DNA of 64,000 nucleotides, taken from positions 4,464,001-4,528,000 of the forward strand of contig NC_083382.1 in the NCBI RefSeq assembly GCF_031755915.1. Direction: 5' to 3'. The position numbers and the translations under genes are program-made. This document shows, in pieces, positions 34,741 through 46,499 of the stretch (positions are counted from its first letter, which is position 1; each line of letters starts with the position of its first letter). Source of the stretch: Ziziphus jujuba (Eukaryota > Streptophyta > Magnoliopsida > Rosales > Rhamnaceae). Below the pieces are notes generated by a model. That model did no database searches. It had not been told where the DNA came from and worked only from the letters and a program-made list of their open reading frames with translations.

Positions 34741-36496
34741 GTAATTAGAATTCCAATAATCTATCATGAACACAAAAGAGCTAAAATTTGAAATAGAGTT
34801 GAGATAATTTTGTTGGTTGTCATAATAATGTCAAAAAAAAAAAAAGAAGAACTGTGAATTTGAATTATAAAAAAGATTAATAACTTTACTGTTTATAAAG
34901 TAACATTTTTTCTTTTATATAAAACTAGGTATAAGGTACATGTTTTGCATGTGCAGACGATTTAATAGCATTGACATCAAGATTAGAAGGACAAATAAAT
35001 TTTATTAAAAAAAATAAAGAATAAATTTATGCAACTTTTTTTTTTCTAAAAAACAATGATGAATAAGAACCTTTTGTTTTTAATTTTTAACAATAAATTA
35101 AAATTTAATGATACATTATATGTATATATAGCTAATCTTTTATCAAAATATTTTTATGGATTTTTCATTAGTATCTCACGTGTCAATTTTTAATTTTTTT
35201 CAAAAATTAAGATTTAAAATTGTATTTAAATTTTATATAAGTTTTAATTTAAAAAATTTTTAAATTTTAATATTTCATTAAATTTATATAAAATCTCAAA
35301 AATATTTTTAAATTTTAACTTTTAATGAGATTTAAAAATCAATAACTAAAGTTCTAATAAAAAAATGTATGAGAACATTCTAAAACAAACTGATTATATA
35401 TATATATATATATATATATATCTTTTATACATTGCAGTTTTGCCCTTTTTTTTTTTTTTGGGGGGGGGGGGGGGGGGGGCGTAGCGGCTTAGGCACCAGG
35501 ACTCGTATATTTCGAACAAGATGTCTTACCGTTTCCACCATAACATTAACTTTAAATGCAAAAATTGGACAGCTTATTATTAATGTACATAATTTATATA
35601 CATTCTTGAGGTCTGCAAGTTAATTATAACCAAAACAAAAAAGGTCTCCAACCACTTCCAAGCAACTTTTACAGTGGTAGTTAATTAAACAGAAAATACA
35701 AAATTATTTATGTAAAAATTTTATATTCTAAAGAAATTATTTTAATATGTATCACAATCACCATATTTATTAAAAAAAAAAAGAGGTTAATCAACGGCTC
35801 GAGCGCAGAAAACCCAAATTTGCCCAGAAATCCAAAAATCAACTTCCACACGTATAACTGATTGAGCAAGAAAATGATTTTGAAAAATAGGAAAAAAAAA
35901 TAATAAAGAGGGTTTGTTCAAGTGTAGCTTTCCAACTTCAAAATTAAGCTGCAAATGTTGAAAAAACAACTTGGAGATTAATATTGGAAATTTGGGATTT
36001 GAGAATACGATAAAGAAGGAAAACCCAGATCATGTTTTTACTAATGTAACCAGAAGAAAAAAAAAAAAAACTCAATTTTAGTGGTTATTTGTTGATCGAG
36101 TAATTAATCTGGATTCAGACAAAAAATTTAAAAAAAGAAAGATGAATTCTTTGTTTAATGTTTCTGTAAAAAGGGTCAGATCTCACAAATAAAAAAAAAA
36201 GGAAAAAAAAAAAAAAAAAACCTCAGTTGAGTATTGCATTGCTAACTAGTTTTCCTTGTAGCGTGGGAAAGAGGGGGAAAAAAAAAATGTAAGTTTGATA
36301 AGGCTGGAGAGTGAAGGAGATGACGTTGATCCACCTAAACGAATGGAAATAATTAGTAGTTTATAATTATTAGTAATTATAAAGTGGTAAAATGATGGCA
36401 AAGTTGTCCAGATGTCTTTCATTTAATGGAAGGAGTATCCACCTAAATCAGTACTCGGGAAGTAGAGTTTTTCCCCTATATTATTAATAATAACAA
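34741..36496. repeat. Blocks A and B (upstream), copy 3
   Basis: AT-rich, without a supportable gene. Includes (TA)n at 35397-35420, a run of 20 G (35460-35479) where other copies have GGGT, and poly-A runs. It lacks about 60 bp of block A (near 35685) present in copies 1, 2 and 4. Confidence 0.6.
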
Positions 36497-36507
36497 GTCC
36501 TACATCG
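36497..36507 (+). promoter_or_regulatory. USE element, copy 2
   Basis: GTCCTACATCG, one base from RTCCCACATCG, followed by TATAA about 26 bp later and by the 7SL-like start at 36565. Confidence 0.5.
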
Positions 36508-36564
36508 GTCAAAATAAATGTACAATAATACTGTATAACCACGATTTGTAATCACATGGGAACA

Positions 36565-36655
36565 GCCGGGCTAACTGGCACTAGCCTGTTACTCAAGCGA
36601 GGGCATTAAGATGGTTGAAGAAATTGCCCGACTTGTTAGCCACTTGACCAGCACC
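36565..36655 (+). pseudogene. 7SL/SRP RNA-like fragment, copy 2 (cut by deletion)
   Basis: Identical in layout to the start of the 42081 copy (GCCGGGCTAACTGGCACT, then GAGGGCATTAAGATGG) but ends at CACTTGACCAGCACC, where CACTA sequence (TTTTTTCCATTTTTTG) takes over. Confidence 0.5.
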
Positions 36656-38610
36656 GTTTTTTCCATTTTTTGAAAATTTTTGGCGTGTTTTAAAATTTTT
36701 ACGCTCGCCTTTGAATTCCTTTTCTTTGTTAAAACTATATCAAGTACACTATCTAATACATATTAAATTTGGAAGCAATCTAAGACTTGAAGAGTGGGAT
36801 ATTTCGGGTTTCATTTTTCATTTGCCTATGTTGTCGTCGGCAGGAAAGCTGGATTTTTCTGGGTTTCTTCTTTCTTCGTCTCCATCATTTAGGTGAGTTT
36901 CTTTTTTTTTTTTTTTTTTTTTTTTTTTTGTGGTTGGCGAAGACATGTGGTGGGTTGGTTTTTTTTTTTTTTTTTTCATTTTAACCTCAGGTTAGGTTCG
37001 TTGGGTTTTATTAATCTTGCTTTTGTAGAAATTTTGTTTGTGATATTGCTTGACATTGTTTTGCTAAGTCCAACAAGTATTTTATGTTGAAGATCAACTT
37101 GATTCGAGATGGTTTGTTGTTTTAACTTGACCACAACATCGTACTTTTGTTGGAGAAGATGTTCTTGGAGATACTACGATGACTCACAATTCATTTGTCA
37201 TATAGTTGCCAAGTATTGATGAAAATGATAATGAGGATGAATGTGAGAGTGGCTATGTTAGTAATGACTGTTAGGGGATATGGATAAAGAATATCTTCTA
37301 AATAAATTGGTACGTTTATTTATTAACTTATGTTTTAAGTAATATTTATAATATTTATTATTATTCATTTAATTATCTTTTTGATCTGCGTCATTATGTG
37401 TTTTCCACTTTTAATTAGGAGAAATGCGTTTCGCCAAATCTTAAGAATGATGGTAATATTCTTTAAATTTTCATTTACTAAATTACATATTTAATAATGA
37501 TTAATATTTTATTTATTTTGTATAAGTGTTAATAACTTTTTTAATTCTTTCATATGCTGTATGAGGGTGTAATATCGTCAACAAGAGGACGTCAACTTCC
37601 ATCTCAATGACTATGCATCCATGGAAGTTAAATTAATATTTGTTATGAAAAAATACAATAGTTTACAAATTATGTCAAAATATGTCAATGAATTAATATT
37701 TAATTTATTTGATAATTAATTTGTCATGAAAAAATATGTATTTTAAATTTTTGTATTCTAATTATTCTGGATGAAATTAGTTTTTGTTTTTTTGTATTTT
37801 AATTATTTTTATATTTTTACTATTTTAATAATATTCACAAAATTAAAAATTAAAAAATGAATAGACGACGCATCAACAAGAAACAAGGTTGCCTAACATA
37901 TTTGGCGACCTTTACTTGCCTATCTTTAGCGACTAACAAATCTAGCGATGCTTAAAATAGAGTCGCTATAAGTAATGAAAACTACATTGCTAAAATCCTC
38001 CATGGCCACTAAAAAAACGACTCTAGTTATAAGTCGCTTGTAATATCTTTATTTAGGGACTCTACACGAAACAATCACTAGAAAATACGTCACTATAAGT
38101 GAATCGAAATAATAAGTCGCTAAAAGTTTATATGCGTCGCTAAAAACTCATATATAGGTGACTTATATAATGCGTTGCTAAAATAAATAAGTGTCGCTAA
38201 AAACCCAAGTAAGGAGACTCTCATAAAGAGTCGTTAAAAGTCGATCTATATCGCTAAAAACTCTAATTCGGTGACTCAAATAATACGTCGTTAAAAGTGT
38301 ATATTGTCGCTAAAAATGAAAATATAGGCGACTCTGATAATGAGTCGCTAAAAGTCTATGGTTGGTTACTCAAGTAATGCATTGCTAAAAGTAACATGTG
38401 TTGCTAAAAACTGACGTATAAGCAACTCTGATAATGAGTAGCTAAATGCCTATTTAAGTCGCTAAAACTTAAGGATAGGCGACTCTGATAATGGGTCCTT
38501 AAATGTCTTTGCATTTCGCGAAAGGATATTAGGCGATTTATTAGAATACGTCGTTGTTTATTTTTTGCAACGCATTTATTACGTCATTTATCAATACGAT
38601 TCTAGTAGTG
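36656..38610. mobile_element. CACTA-like element copy 3, right third only
   Basis: Begins at sequence equivalent to about 25855 of copy 2 and runs to an intact right terminus TTCTAGTAGTG at 38610, followed by GTT and TTTGAGCTC as in the full copies. The left two thirds, with the whole hairpin array, are deleted. Subterminal repeats occupy 37860-38540; poly-T tracts lie at 36902-36929 and 36959-36976. Confidence 0.8.
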
Positions 38611-38814
38611 GTTGTTTGAGCTCTTAGAAGACCATGAAAAATCATATAACATGCCATTACAATAAGTGAATGTGCTAAACTAGCAAGATGACATGCTAGT
38701 ACGGTCTTCTCCATGCGATAACGGGCAACGATGTTATCAATACCACCCTTTTTTATCCCAACCTTAAAAGCCACATCTACATTAAATTTAACAAAATTTG
38801 TATGTGGGTCAATC
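38611..38814 (-). pseudogene. LINE RNase H remnant (block J), unit 3
   Basis: Minus strand has GGIDNIVARYRMEKTVLACH and MACYMIFHGLLRAQTT. It ends at GTGGGTCAATCCC (about 38815), where it is fused to LIG6 with loss of block F and the 3' half of the gene. Confidence 0.4.
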
Positions 38815-39121
38815 CCTTAAGCACTTCGATAAGAAGCTTAGCAGTGGTTTGGGAGCAAAAGACGATGCCTTTAGACCAATTTGGGGAGAGACCGGTGTAA
38901 TGATCAGAGTGGAAGTGGGAGAGGAAGTAACAGACAGAGTGATCGCTGGCATAACGGAAAGCATCGACGGTGAAACCGGTTTTGGGTATAAGTTTGGATT
39001 GAGGGAAAGCGGTGGGAAATGGAGAGAAAGAGAGTGGAGGTGGGGGTTGGTGGAAGAAAGGGGTTTGGGCAGTGAGGAATAGGTTTGAGGAATAGAGGGT
39101 TAGGGTTTTAGAGGAAGCCAT
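38815..39121 (-). pseudogene. LIG6: DNA ligase 6 N-terminal pseudogene, copy 3 (5' end only)
   Basis: Open from ATG (39121-39119) through the leader, FLSHFHSDHYTGLSPNWSKG (metal motif intact) and SQTTAKLLIEVLKG, then fused to block J text. About 100 LIG6 codons remain. No stop lies within them, but the nuclease domain is severed after the first metal-binding motif. Confidence 0.8.
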
Positions 39122-39173
39122 GGAAATTGTTGTGGGTTTATGATGGGAGAGGAAGGAAGGGAAGCATTGTGGG

Positions 39174-39193
39174 GAAGAGAGAAAGAGAGAAAG

Positions 39194-39251
<58 letters not shown>
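39174..39251. repeat. GA/CT microsatellite in LIG6 leader, copy 3
   Basis: The longest of the three (GA)n tracts between TATA and ATG. Confidence 0.9.
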
Positions 39252-39288
39252 AAGGAAGGAAATGTGTCGGTTCGGTGGCGCCAAAGCC

Positions 39289-39294
39289 TTATAA
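39289..39294 (-). promoter_or_regulatory. TATA box of LIG6 pseudogene, copy 3
   Basis: TTATAA in the same context as copies 1 and 2, upstream of the CT-rich leader. Confidence 0.5.
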
Positions 39295-39464
39295 GAGGGG
39301 AGTGTGAGTTTTTTTGGATTGTGTAATTGAAATTCTAGCCCACCAATTACAAAGAAAATAAAATTTAAAAACTGAAAATCATTTTTTTTTTCTGAAAGAT
39401 TACCATTGTAATTGGAATACAAACAAATAAGAAAATGTTTTTTTTTTTTAATAATAACAAACAG

Positions 39465-40130
39465 TTTTTATTGGAATGAGGATTGCACATAACAATAGAA
39501 TAATTGCACTCTAATAAAAGTGAAATTTTATTATTCCTGTTTGGCTAGCCTATCGCTCACTTTATTTGCTCTAACATAAACAAACAAAATAAACAAACTT
39601 CAAAAAAAAAAAAAAAAAAAAGGATGATTCAAATGCAGTGTGCCTTCCATAATTGCCTATAAATTCCTAGGGGACAGTAGATGTTCCACCGTTCAAATCA
39701 TCTATTAGTTGTGCATTGTCTAATTTCATAGTAGTTTTGTTCATTCCAAGTCGTTTGAGTTCTTACAAGACCATGAAAAATCACATAACATGCCATTACA
39801 TTAGCTGAATGTGCTAAACTTGTAAATATGACATGACAGGCACAAAATTTGTATGTGGAATGCCATTGAATATACAAATTTCTTTTACCATTCTCCCAAA
39901 AAATATATATATATAGATTTTACCGTGGGGGAAGGAAAAGGAGATCCAAAAATAAAATTAAGATTATCTTTAAGACCGAAATTCAAAATTTTGCATCCAT
40001 GGACTATTTCAAAACCACACAAGGGTTTGGCAAAACATTCTAAAAAAATAAACCATCTTTGGCTTTCCAAATATCCCAAAATATCAAAGCCAATAAAGCA
40101 TACAAGTGGTATCTATTAATTTTTAGTAAT
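39465..40130 (-). pseudogene. Block I and LINE RNase H remnant (block J), unit 3/4 boundary
   Basis: Block I text (39465-39690) is followed by block J. On the minus strand GYLESQRWF and KPLCGFEIVHGCKILNFGL (39890-40080) correspond to the LINE linker ahead of RNase H, broken by frameshifts. The CACTA and LTR target sites are both empty here (near 39750 and 39562). Confidence 0.4.
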
Positions 40131-40793
40131 TAGAATTCCAGTAATCTATCATGAACATGAAAGAGCTAAAATTTGAAATAGAGTTGAGATAATCTTGTTG
40201 TTTGTTGTAACAATGTCAAAAAAAAAAAAAAAAAAAGAAGAACTGTAAATTTGAATTATAAAAAAGATTAATAACTTTACTGTTTATAAAATAACATTTT
40301 TTCTTTTATATAAAACTAGGTATAAGGTACATGTTTTGCATGTGCACACGATTTAATAGCATTGACATCAAGATTAGAAGGACAAATAAATTTTATTAAA
40401 AAAGATAATGAATAAATTTATGCAACTTTTTTTTTTTTTTTTTTGGGTAAAAAACAATGATGAATAAGAACCTCTTGTTTTTAATTTTTAACAATAAATT
40501 AAAATTTAAGGATACATTATATGTATATATAGCTAATCTTTTATCAAAATATTCTTATGGGTTTTTCATTAGTATCTGACGTCCCAATTTTTAAATTTTT
40601 TCAAAAATTAAAATATAAAATTGTATTTAAAATTTATATAAATCTTAATAAATTTTTTTTTCAAAATTTTTAATATTTTATTAAATTTATATAAAATCTC
40701 AAATATATATTTAAATCTTAACTTTTAATGAGATTTAAAAATCAATAACTAAAGTTCTAATAAAAAAATATATCAGAACATTTTAAAACAAAC

Positions 40794-40824
<31 letters not shown>

Positions 40825-42010
40825 CTTTTATACATTGCAGTTTTGCCCTTTTTTTATTTGTTTTTTGGGTGCGTAGCGGCCTGGGCACCAGGACTCGTAA
40901 ATTTGGAACAAGATATCTTACATTTTCCACCATAACATTAACTTTAAATACAAAAATTGGACAGCTTATTATTCATGTACATAATTTATATACATTCATG
41001 GAGGCCTCCAAGTAAAGTATAACCAAAACAAAAAAGGTATCCAACTACTTCCAAGCAACTTTTACAGTAGTAGTTAATGAGTTTGACAAATTTTCTGAGA
41101 ACTCACATATATTTTAGAGTCATTACATCCATTTGAAAAGCAAAAAATACAAAATTATTTATGTAAAAAGTTTATATTCTAAAGAAATTATTTTAATATG
41201 TATCACAACCACCATATTTATTTAAAAAAAAAAAAAAAAGGTTAATCAACGGCTCGAGCGCAGAAAACCCAAATTTGCCCAGAAATCCAAAAATCAACTC
41301 CCACATGTATAAATGATTTGAACAAGATAATGATTTAAAAAAATAGGAAAAAAAAATAATAAAGGGGGTTTGTCCAAGTGTAGCTTTCCAGCTTCAAAAT
41401 TAAGCTGGAAATGTTGGAAAAACAAGTTGGAGATGAATATTGGGAATTTGGGATTTGAGAATACGATAAAGAAGGAAAATCCAGATCAAGTTTTTATTAA
41501 TGCAGCCAGGAGAAAAAAAAAATAAACTCAATTTTAATGGATATTTGTTGATCGAGGCAAAAGGTAATTGATCTGGTTCGAACAAAAAAAATAAAATAAA
41601 ATAAATAAATAAATAGATGAATTTTTTTTTTTTTATTTTTATTTTTTATGTTTCTGTAAAAAGGTCGGACCTACAAAATAAAAAGAAAAAAAGACTCAGT
41701 TGAGTATTTGATGGCTCAGCATTTATGAGCCTGAAAGTAACTTTAGAGTTTTCCTTGTAGTGTGGGACGGAGGCCAAAAAAAAAATTAAAAAAAAAAAAA
41801 ATGTAAGTTTGATAAGGCTGGAGAGGGAAGGAGATGACGTTGATCCAACTAAACGAATGGAAATAATTAGTAGTTTATAATTATTAGTAATTATAAAGTG
41901 GTAAAATGATGGCAAAGTTGTCCAGATGTCCTTCATTTAATGGAAAGAGTATCCACCTAAATCAGTACTCGGGAAGTAGAGTTTTTCCCCTATATTATTA
42001 ATAATAACAA
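40131..42010. repeat. Blocks A and B (upstream), copy 4
   Basis: AT-rich with (TA)n at 40800-40823. Same landmarks as 12541-14350. No gene is seen. Confidence 0.6.
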
Positions 42011-42021
42011 GTCCCACATCG
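42011..42021 (+). promoter_or_regulatory. USE element, copy 3 (exact consensus)
   Basis: GTCCCACATCG matches the plant USE consensus RTCCCACATCG exactly. TATAA follows at 42048-42052, 26 bp after the USE. In plants this short spacing specifies Pol III (U6, 7SL) and the longer 33-34 bp spacing specifies Pol II. The 7SL-like start at 42081 is 29 bp after the TATA. Confidence 0.65.
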
Positions 42022-42080
42022 GTCAAAATAAATGTACAATAATACTGTATAACCACGATTCATGTAATCACATGGGAACA

Positions 42081-42240
42081 GCCGGGCTAACTGGCACTAG
42101 CCTGTTACTCAAGCGAGGGCATTAAGATGGTTGAAGAAATTGCCCGACTTGTTAGCCACTTGACCAGCACCTTGACTCGAATTGCCACCTCAGCAAAACA
42201 CCGCGGCGGCACGTTAATCCTGTCTCTACTCCCATGACAA
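42081..42240 (+). ncRNA. 7SL/SRP RNA-like sequence, best copy, probably 3'-defective
   Basis: Begins GCCGGGCTAACTGGCACTAG at the distance expected for transcription from the USE/TATA pair. It continues CCTGTTACTCAAGCGAGGGC, ATTAAGATGG, ACTTGACCAGCACC, CTCGAATTGCCACC and AAACACCGCGGCGGC. From memory this order and wording resemble plant 7SL RNA (Alu domain, then start of the S domain). The conserved GGTCCGGAAGGGAGCAGC helix 8 motif is not visible downstream and no T-run terminator appears at about 300 nt; the first T6 is at about 42591. It is therefore probably a pseudogene or a 7SL-derived element. A short ORF starting MALACYSSEGIKMVEEIA in unit 5 is an alternative reading but is interrupted here. 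Confidence 0.45.
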
Positions 42241-42588
42241 ATACTCCTTGGACTAGGACGGACTAGAGCACCGAATCGCCAAGTGAAGAAAGGACTCAGC
42301 GTGAAGCGGGACGGGACCAAAAAGGCCCACGCAGGACCAAAAATAAGAGAGAAGACCATGTGATGACCAAAAGAAGCCGACACAACTAAATTGTGGACCA
42401 AGACCAAATAGTAACCCACAGGTCCTCAAAGGACTAATAACCATGAAAAAGACAAATTAAGGATTAATAACCAAGAAAAAGACAAATTGAAAACCAAAAG
42501 AGAGAAAAGGATGCCAGTGCTGGCTGGGACTCTGGGTGCGTAAGTGTCTATGGCGTTAAAGTTGGGCTGAGCTCAAATGTCAACAACC
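42241..42588. other. GACC/GGAC-rich tail of block B, copy 3
   Basis: Purine-rich repeats (GACCAAAA, GGACTA) ending with GCCAGTGCTGGCTGGGA and TATGGCGTTAAAGTTGGGC. If transcription from 42081 ran to the T6 at 42591, the RNA would be about 510 nt and include this tail. No gene is recognised. Confidence 0.45.
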
Positions 42589-42898
42589 AATTTTTTGTTA
42601 ATCTTTTGTTTTTCCTTTCATTATAGCTGCTAATAATAATTTGTGATCCTTATTAGGCTTAAGCACTAAGATTTTTTATTTGATTTTTATATCCTTTTAA
42701 TAGAAACTAAGCTTTTGTTTTATTTTTATATCATTTTAATTGGAATTTTTTGTTAATCTTTTGTTTTTCCTTTCATTATAGCTGCTAATAATAATTTGTG
42801 ATCCCTAATAGGCTTAAGCACTAATATTTTTTATTTGATTTTTATATCCTTTTAATAGAAACTAAGCTTTTGTTTTATTTTTATATCATTTTAATTGG
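42589..42898. repeat. 155-bp local tandem duplication in block C
   Basis: The stretch beginning AATTTTTTGTTAATC at 42589 is repeated at 42744 with few changes. It is unique to unit 4. Confidence 0.85.
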
Positions 42899-44949
42899 AT
42901 GACGGTCTTATAAAGAAGTTTTCGAATGTAGTAATCAAATATTATTTAAAAAATATATAGATATACTTTTAAAGCAAAACTTTATTGGTTGAAGAAGAGC
43001 CTGTAAAATCTACTAGCAATAATTATTGGTTTGTATTTCTGTTGTACATATGTTATATGAAATAATTCAATATATATATGTATGAATTTTAATGATATTG
43101 TTTAAAAAATATATAGATACATTTTTAAAGCAAGCAAAAATATATAGATATACTTTTAAAGCAAAACTTTAATAGTTGAAGAAGAGCCCGTAAAATCTAC
43201 TAGCAATAATTATCGGTTTATATTTCTGTTGTACATATGTTAGATGAAATAATTCAATATATATATATGAATTTTAATGATATTGTTTAAAAAAATATAT
43301 AGATACATATAAATGCTACTTTAAACGATAAACATTTATTATTGTCTAATCCCTTGTTGTATATATAAAAAAGTTTTCAATGCAGTAACTTATATTATTT
43401 AAATAATGATATTGTCTTAAATATATATGTATATTTTTAATTCAAAACCTAAATAGTTGAAAATAGCCTATAAATTCTATCAGCAATAATTAAATTATTG
43501 GTGATGATTGATATTAACCGTGTATTTAGTGGTAAAATCTATATGAATTTTCCTAACGCTTTTAAACATTACATTTCATAAATCACACCTATTGGAACTT
43601 AGAAATAGAATGGATGGGTAATCAATGTTAATATATTGCTTTGTATTTGATTAGAGGTTTTTGTTATTTAGGCTTTGAAGAGAAATCATGTGAAATACGA
43701 CCCATAATATACGTAGTATTATCATCATTGGCCACTGCATTTATTATTATTATTTTTTTTCGTAACAGCCCACAACAAAATGTTGCATTATTACTGTTCC
43801 TTTCAATCTAATGCTAATCAATTGCCACTTTGGTCAATTTATATTTATGTTTTATATATGTTAGATGAAATAATTCAATATACGCATTGATCCTAGGTTT
43901 GTATATGTGTATATATATATATTTATAAATATTCTATTGCATATCGTCACATAAATTTATGTTGTTTGACTAGGACCATATAATATATGTAAAACTATTA
44001 ATTTTTTTGGGGATAGATTGCTTATGTACAAAATTATGTGGGCAACATTAAATGGTAGACTAAAATTACATGTGTATATATATGTGCTACTGTGGACTAT
44101 AAATATTTGTCAAAACCCATTGTTATATGTAATCAGATTGCAATTGGATGGTTGTACTCTACCAAGAGATGGGTGATGATGTCCCTATTAGTTTTTTTAT
44201 GATGCAGATATTTATAAATTTTTAACTTGCAAATATATATAAAGTACATATTATTTTAACATTTATTTCAAGTAACATATTATCTGATGTATATATGTAA
44301 ATTAAAAACTAATGGATGTTTGTATCACAGTAAAATTAAATAAAAAATATTAAAATATAATTTATTTCAATTTAAACTTTTTAGTTTTAATTTGTTATAA
44401 CTATAGAGATGTTTTATTAAAAAGAAAAAATTTTCCTTTTAGTGCTGCTAAATTATTAATTGCTATTTGCCAAAAATCTAATAGGAACAAAGTGAAATAA
44501 ATTGAAATTCAAAAGATTAAATTGGAGTGTTTTAAATTTAAAATTGAAAAGTGGAATTTCTTCAAACTATAAAATACTAAAATACAATTAACTCTAAAGA
44601 GAATTGAAAAATATTTGAGGTATAAATTGTGATTTCAAGTAACAAAGAAAAATATATAATCAGCAAAATAAAAAGGTACTTTAAAATTTATGCTAGATTA
44701 TAAAGTAAAAAAAAGAAAAGAAAATAAATATAATTTATATGAAATTAAACACCATGACCATGTATGTTTTGCATGAAATTTGAATAATAGCGATGACTCA
44801 CTGATTGAAAATTGAATCCTGGCGATCTCTTTTTGCTTCCTTTCACCTTCTAACTAGTTTATATATTTAAGTTATCCTTGTTATTTATTTATTTATTTTT
44901 GTTCACTTTCCCACTTAATAGATTGTTTAACGGTATTTACATATTGTTA
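42899..44949. repeat. Block C copy 4, noncoding part
   Basis: Collinear with 1140-3221, including the internal duplication near 42950-43300 also seen at 1190-1565. No gene is seen before the terminal exon. Confidence 0.7.
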
Positions 44950-45159
44950 TCAATGCCTGATGAGTACTACAGCAGAAATGGATAGCGAAGGTAACGGCAA
45001 AAAAAGCCCTCCAACATAATCCGTGATAAAATATTGGGAAAGAGGGATGAAACACAAGTTTTGCCTCACAGTGATAGTATCAGTATCATCTTTGATCAAA
45101 ATCACCTCTGCACAATCACCACTGTTGTTGTCAGTCTCAGCTTCAACCGTGATATAAAA
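44950..45159 (-). CDS. Unrecognised 3'-terminal exon, copy 3
   Basis: Third 210-bp copy of the open terminal segment: TAG acceptor at plus 45160-45162, stop TGA at 44952-44950, no internal stop. It differs from copy 1 at about three positions. Confidence 0.4.
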   Translation of the reverse strand, partial: FYITVEAETDNNSGDCAEVILIKDDTDTITVRQNLCFIPLSQYFITDYVGGLFLPLPSLSISAVVLIRH

Positions 45160-45326
45160 CTATTTTTATGCAAATTAATTGAAACTAGTTATTTTTATTT
45201 TATTATTATGTTTGGAATACTTTTTGGAATTGTTTAGACTATGAGAAAATAACAATTTCTACTTTTTGGTTTTTTTGGAGTACTTGTTCAAAAAATCCAT
45301 TGGAAATCATTATTAAAGAACAAATA

Positions 45327-45357
<31 letters not shown>

Positions 45358-46092
45358 CTGGAAGGATATTGCTTCTTTTCGACTAAATTTACAAATTAGA
45401 TACTAACAATTAACCATTTGAAACTATGAATAGGAAATTTAATAATCATGATTGATTTTAATGAGTCACCCTAATAGTTATTAAGTCGATCAAAGTAATT
45501 TAACCACGTATCCAACAATCGTATTCTAAAAATAAATAAATAGAGATGAAATTTGGATCTCAAATAAAAAACATAACTAAATGTTATGACAACCAAATAA
45601 AACATCTTATACATTTTGATCATTGCAAATACTTTTTTTTTTTTTTTTTTACACTCTTTATATATTCAGCAGATGATTCAGTACAAAAGGAGCAACTAAT
45701 ATCCCAAGGATAATCTAACCATAAACCCCTGCGCCCCTATGATTTAAAAAAAAAAAAATGTTTTTTTCTTTTTCTTTTTCTTTTTTGTAGCGTCGCTAAG
45801 GTCAGCTAGCCTATCACAAACAGTTTTTATTGAAATGAGGATTGCATTGCACTCTAATAAAATTGAAATTTTATTATTCCTGTTTGGCTAGCCTATCACT
45901 CACTTTATTTACTCTAGCATAATCAAACAAAATAAACAAACTTCAAAAAAAAAAAAAAAAAATATTCAAATGAAGTATGCATTCCATGCATAATTGCCTA
46001 TAAAATCCTATGGACAATATATGTTCCGGCATTCAAATCATTTATTAGTTGTGCATTGTCTAATTCCATAGTAGCTTTGTTCATTCCAAGTT
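45160..46092. repeat. Block C end, PADRE flank and block I; PADRE fragment lost
   Basis: Follows copy A up to about 45760 and then reads TTTTTTGTAGCGTCGCTAAG before joining AGCTAGCCTATCACAAAC. The whole PADRE fragment present in units 2 and 5 is missing. Contains (AAT)n at 45329-45355 and a poly-T run at 45634-45650. Ends with the CACTA target GTT (46090-46092). Confidence 0.6.
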
Positions 46093-46499
46093 CATTACAT
46101 GAAAATTGATATCTAGAGACACTCACTTAGTGACGGTACGAAATAAATGCGTCTAAAAAAATAAAACCGCAATGACAAAGTTAATGTGTCATTAAAAATT
46201 TAATAAATTAACGATGCATCCCAAAACAGTCGATGTCAAATGTTTGCTAAAAACAAAAACTTGCGACACATTCGTTAAGAGTCACTGAATATGCGGCTGA
46301 ACAGAGTCGTTTTTAATACTGTGTGTATATTTTATCTGAATTATATTGTTTAAATGGTAGACTTGTGAAAAATGATTAACCATAAAATTATCTATGTTTA
46401 CATAATAACATAATTTAATTATACGAGGTTGTTGTTCAATTATATAATTTTTCACGTACAGTTTATTCTTGCAAATCCCTTCAATAGTATTTTTTTTTT

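Larger units (their letters stand above)
34741..40130. repeat. Tandem composite unit 3 (collapsed)
   Basis: Only about 5.4 kb remain. Block A is followed by the first 91 bases of the 7SL-like RNA, then a jump to the right third of the CACTA element (36656-38610), a short J piece, a jump into the 5' part of LIG6 (38815-39121), then I and J. Two large deletions explain the size. Confidence 0.8.

Noticed and set aside
38777..39253. 158-codon minus-strand frame beginning with a Leu-Ser repeat
   Set aside because: The Leu-Ser part is the translated GA/CT microsatellite of the leader; only the part from 39121 down is LIG6, and the last residues are fused block J.
42105..42444. Minus-strand frames antisense to the 7SL-like region
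   Set aside because: No domain, not conserved in the copies at 14420 or 55568, and the plus strand has a coherent promoter.
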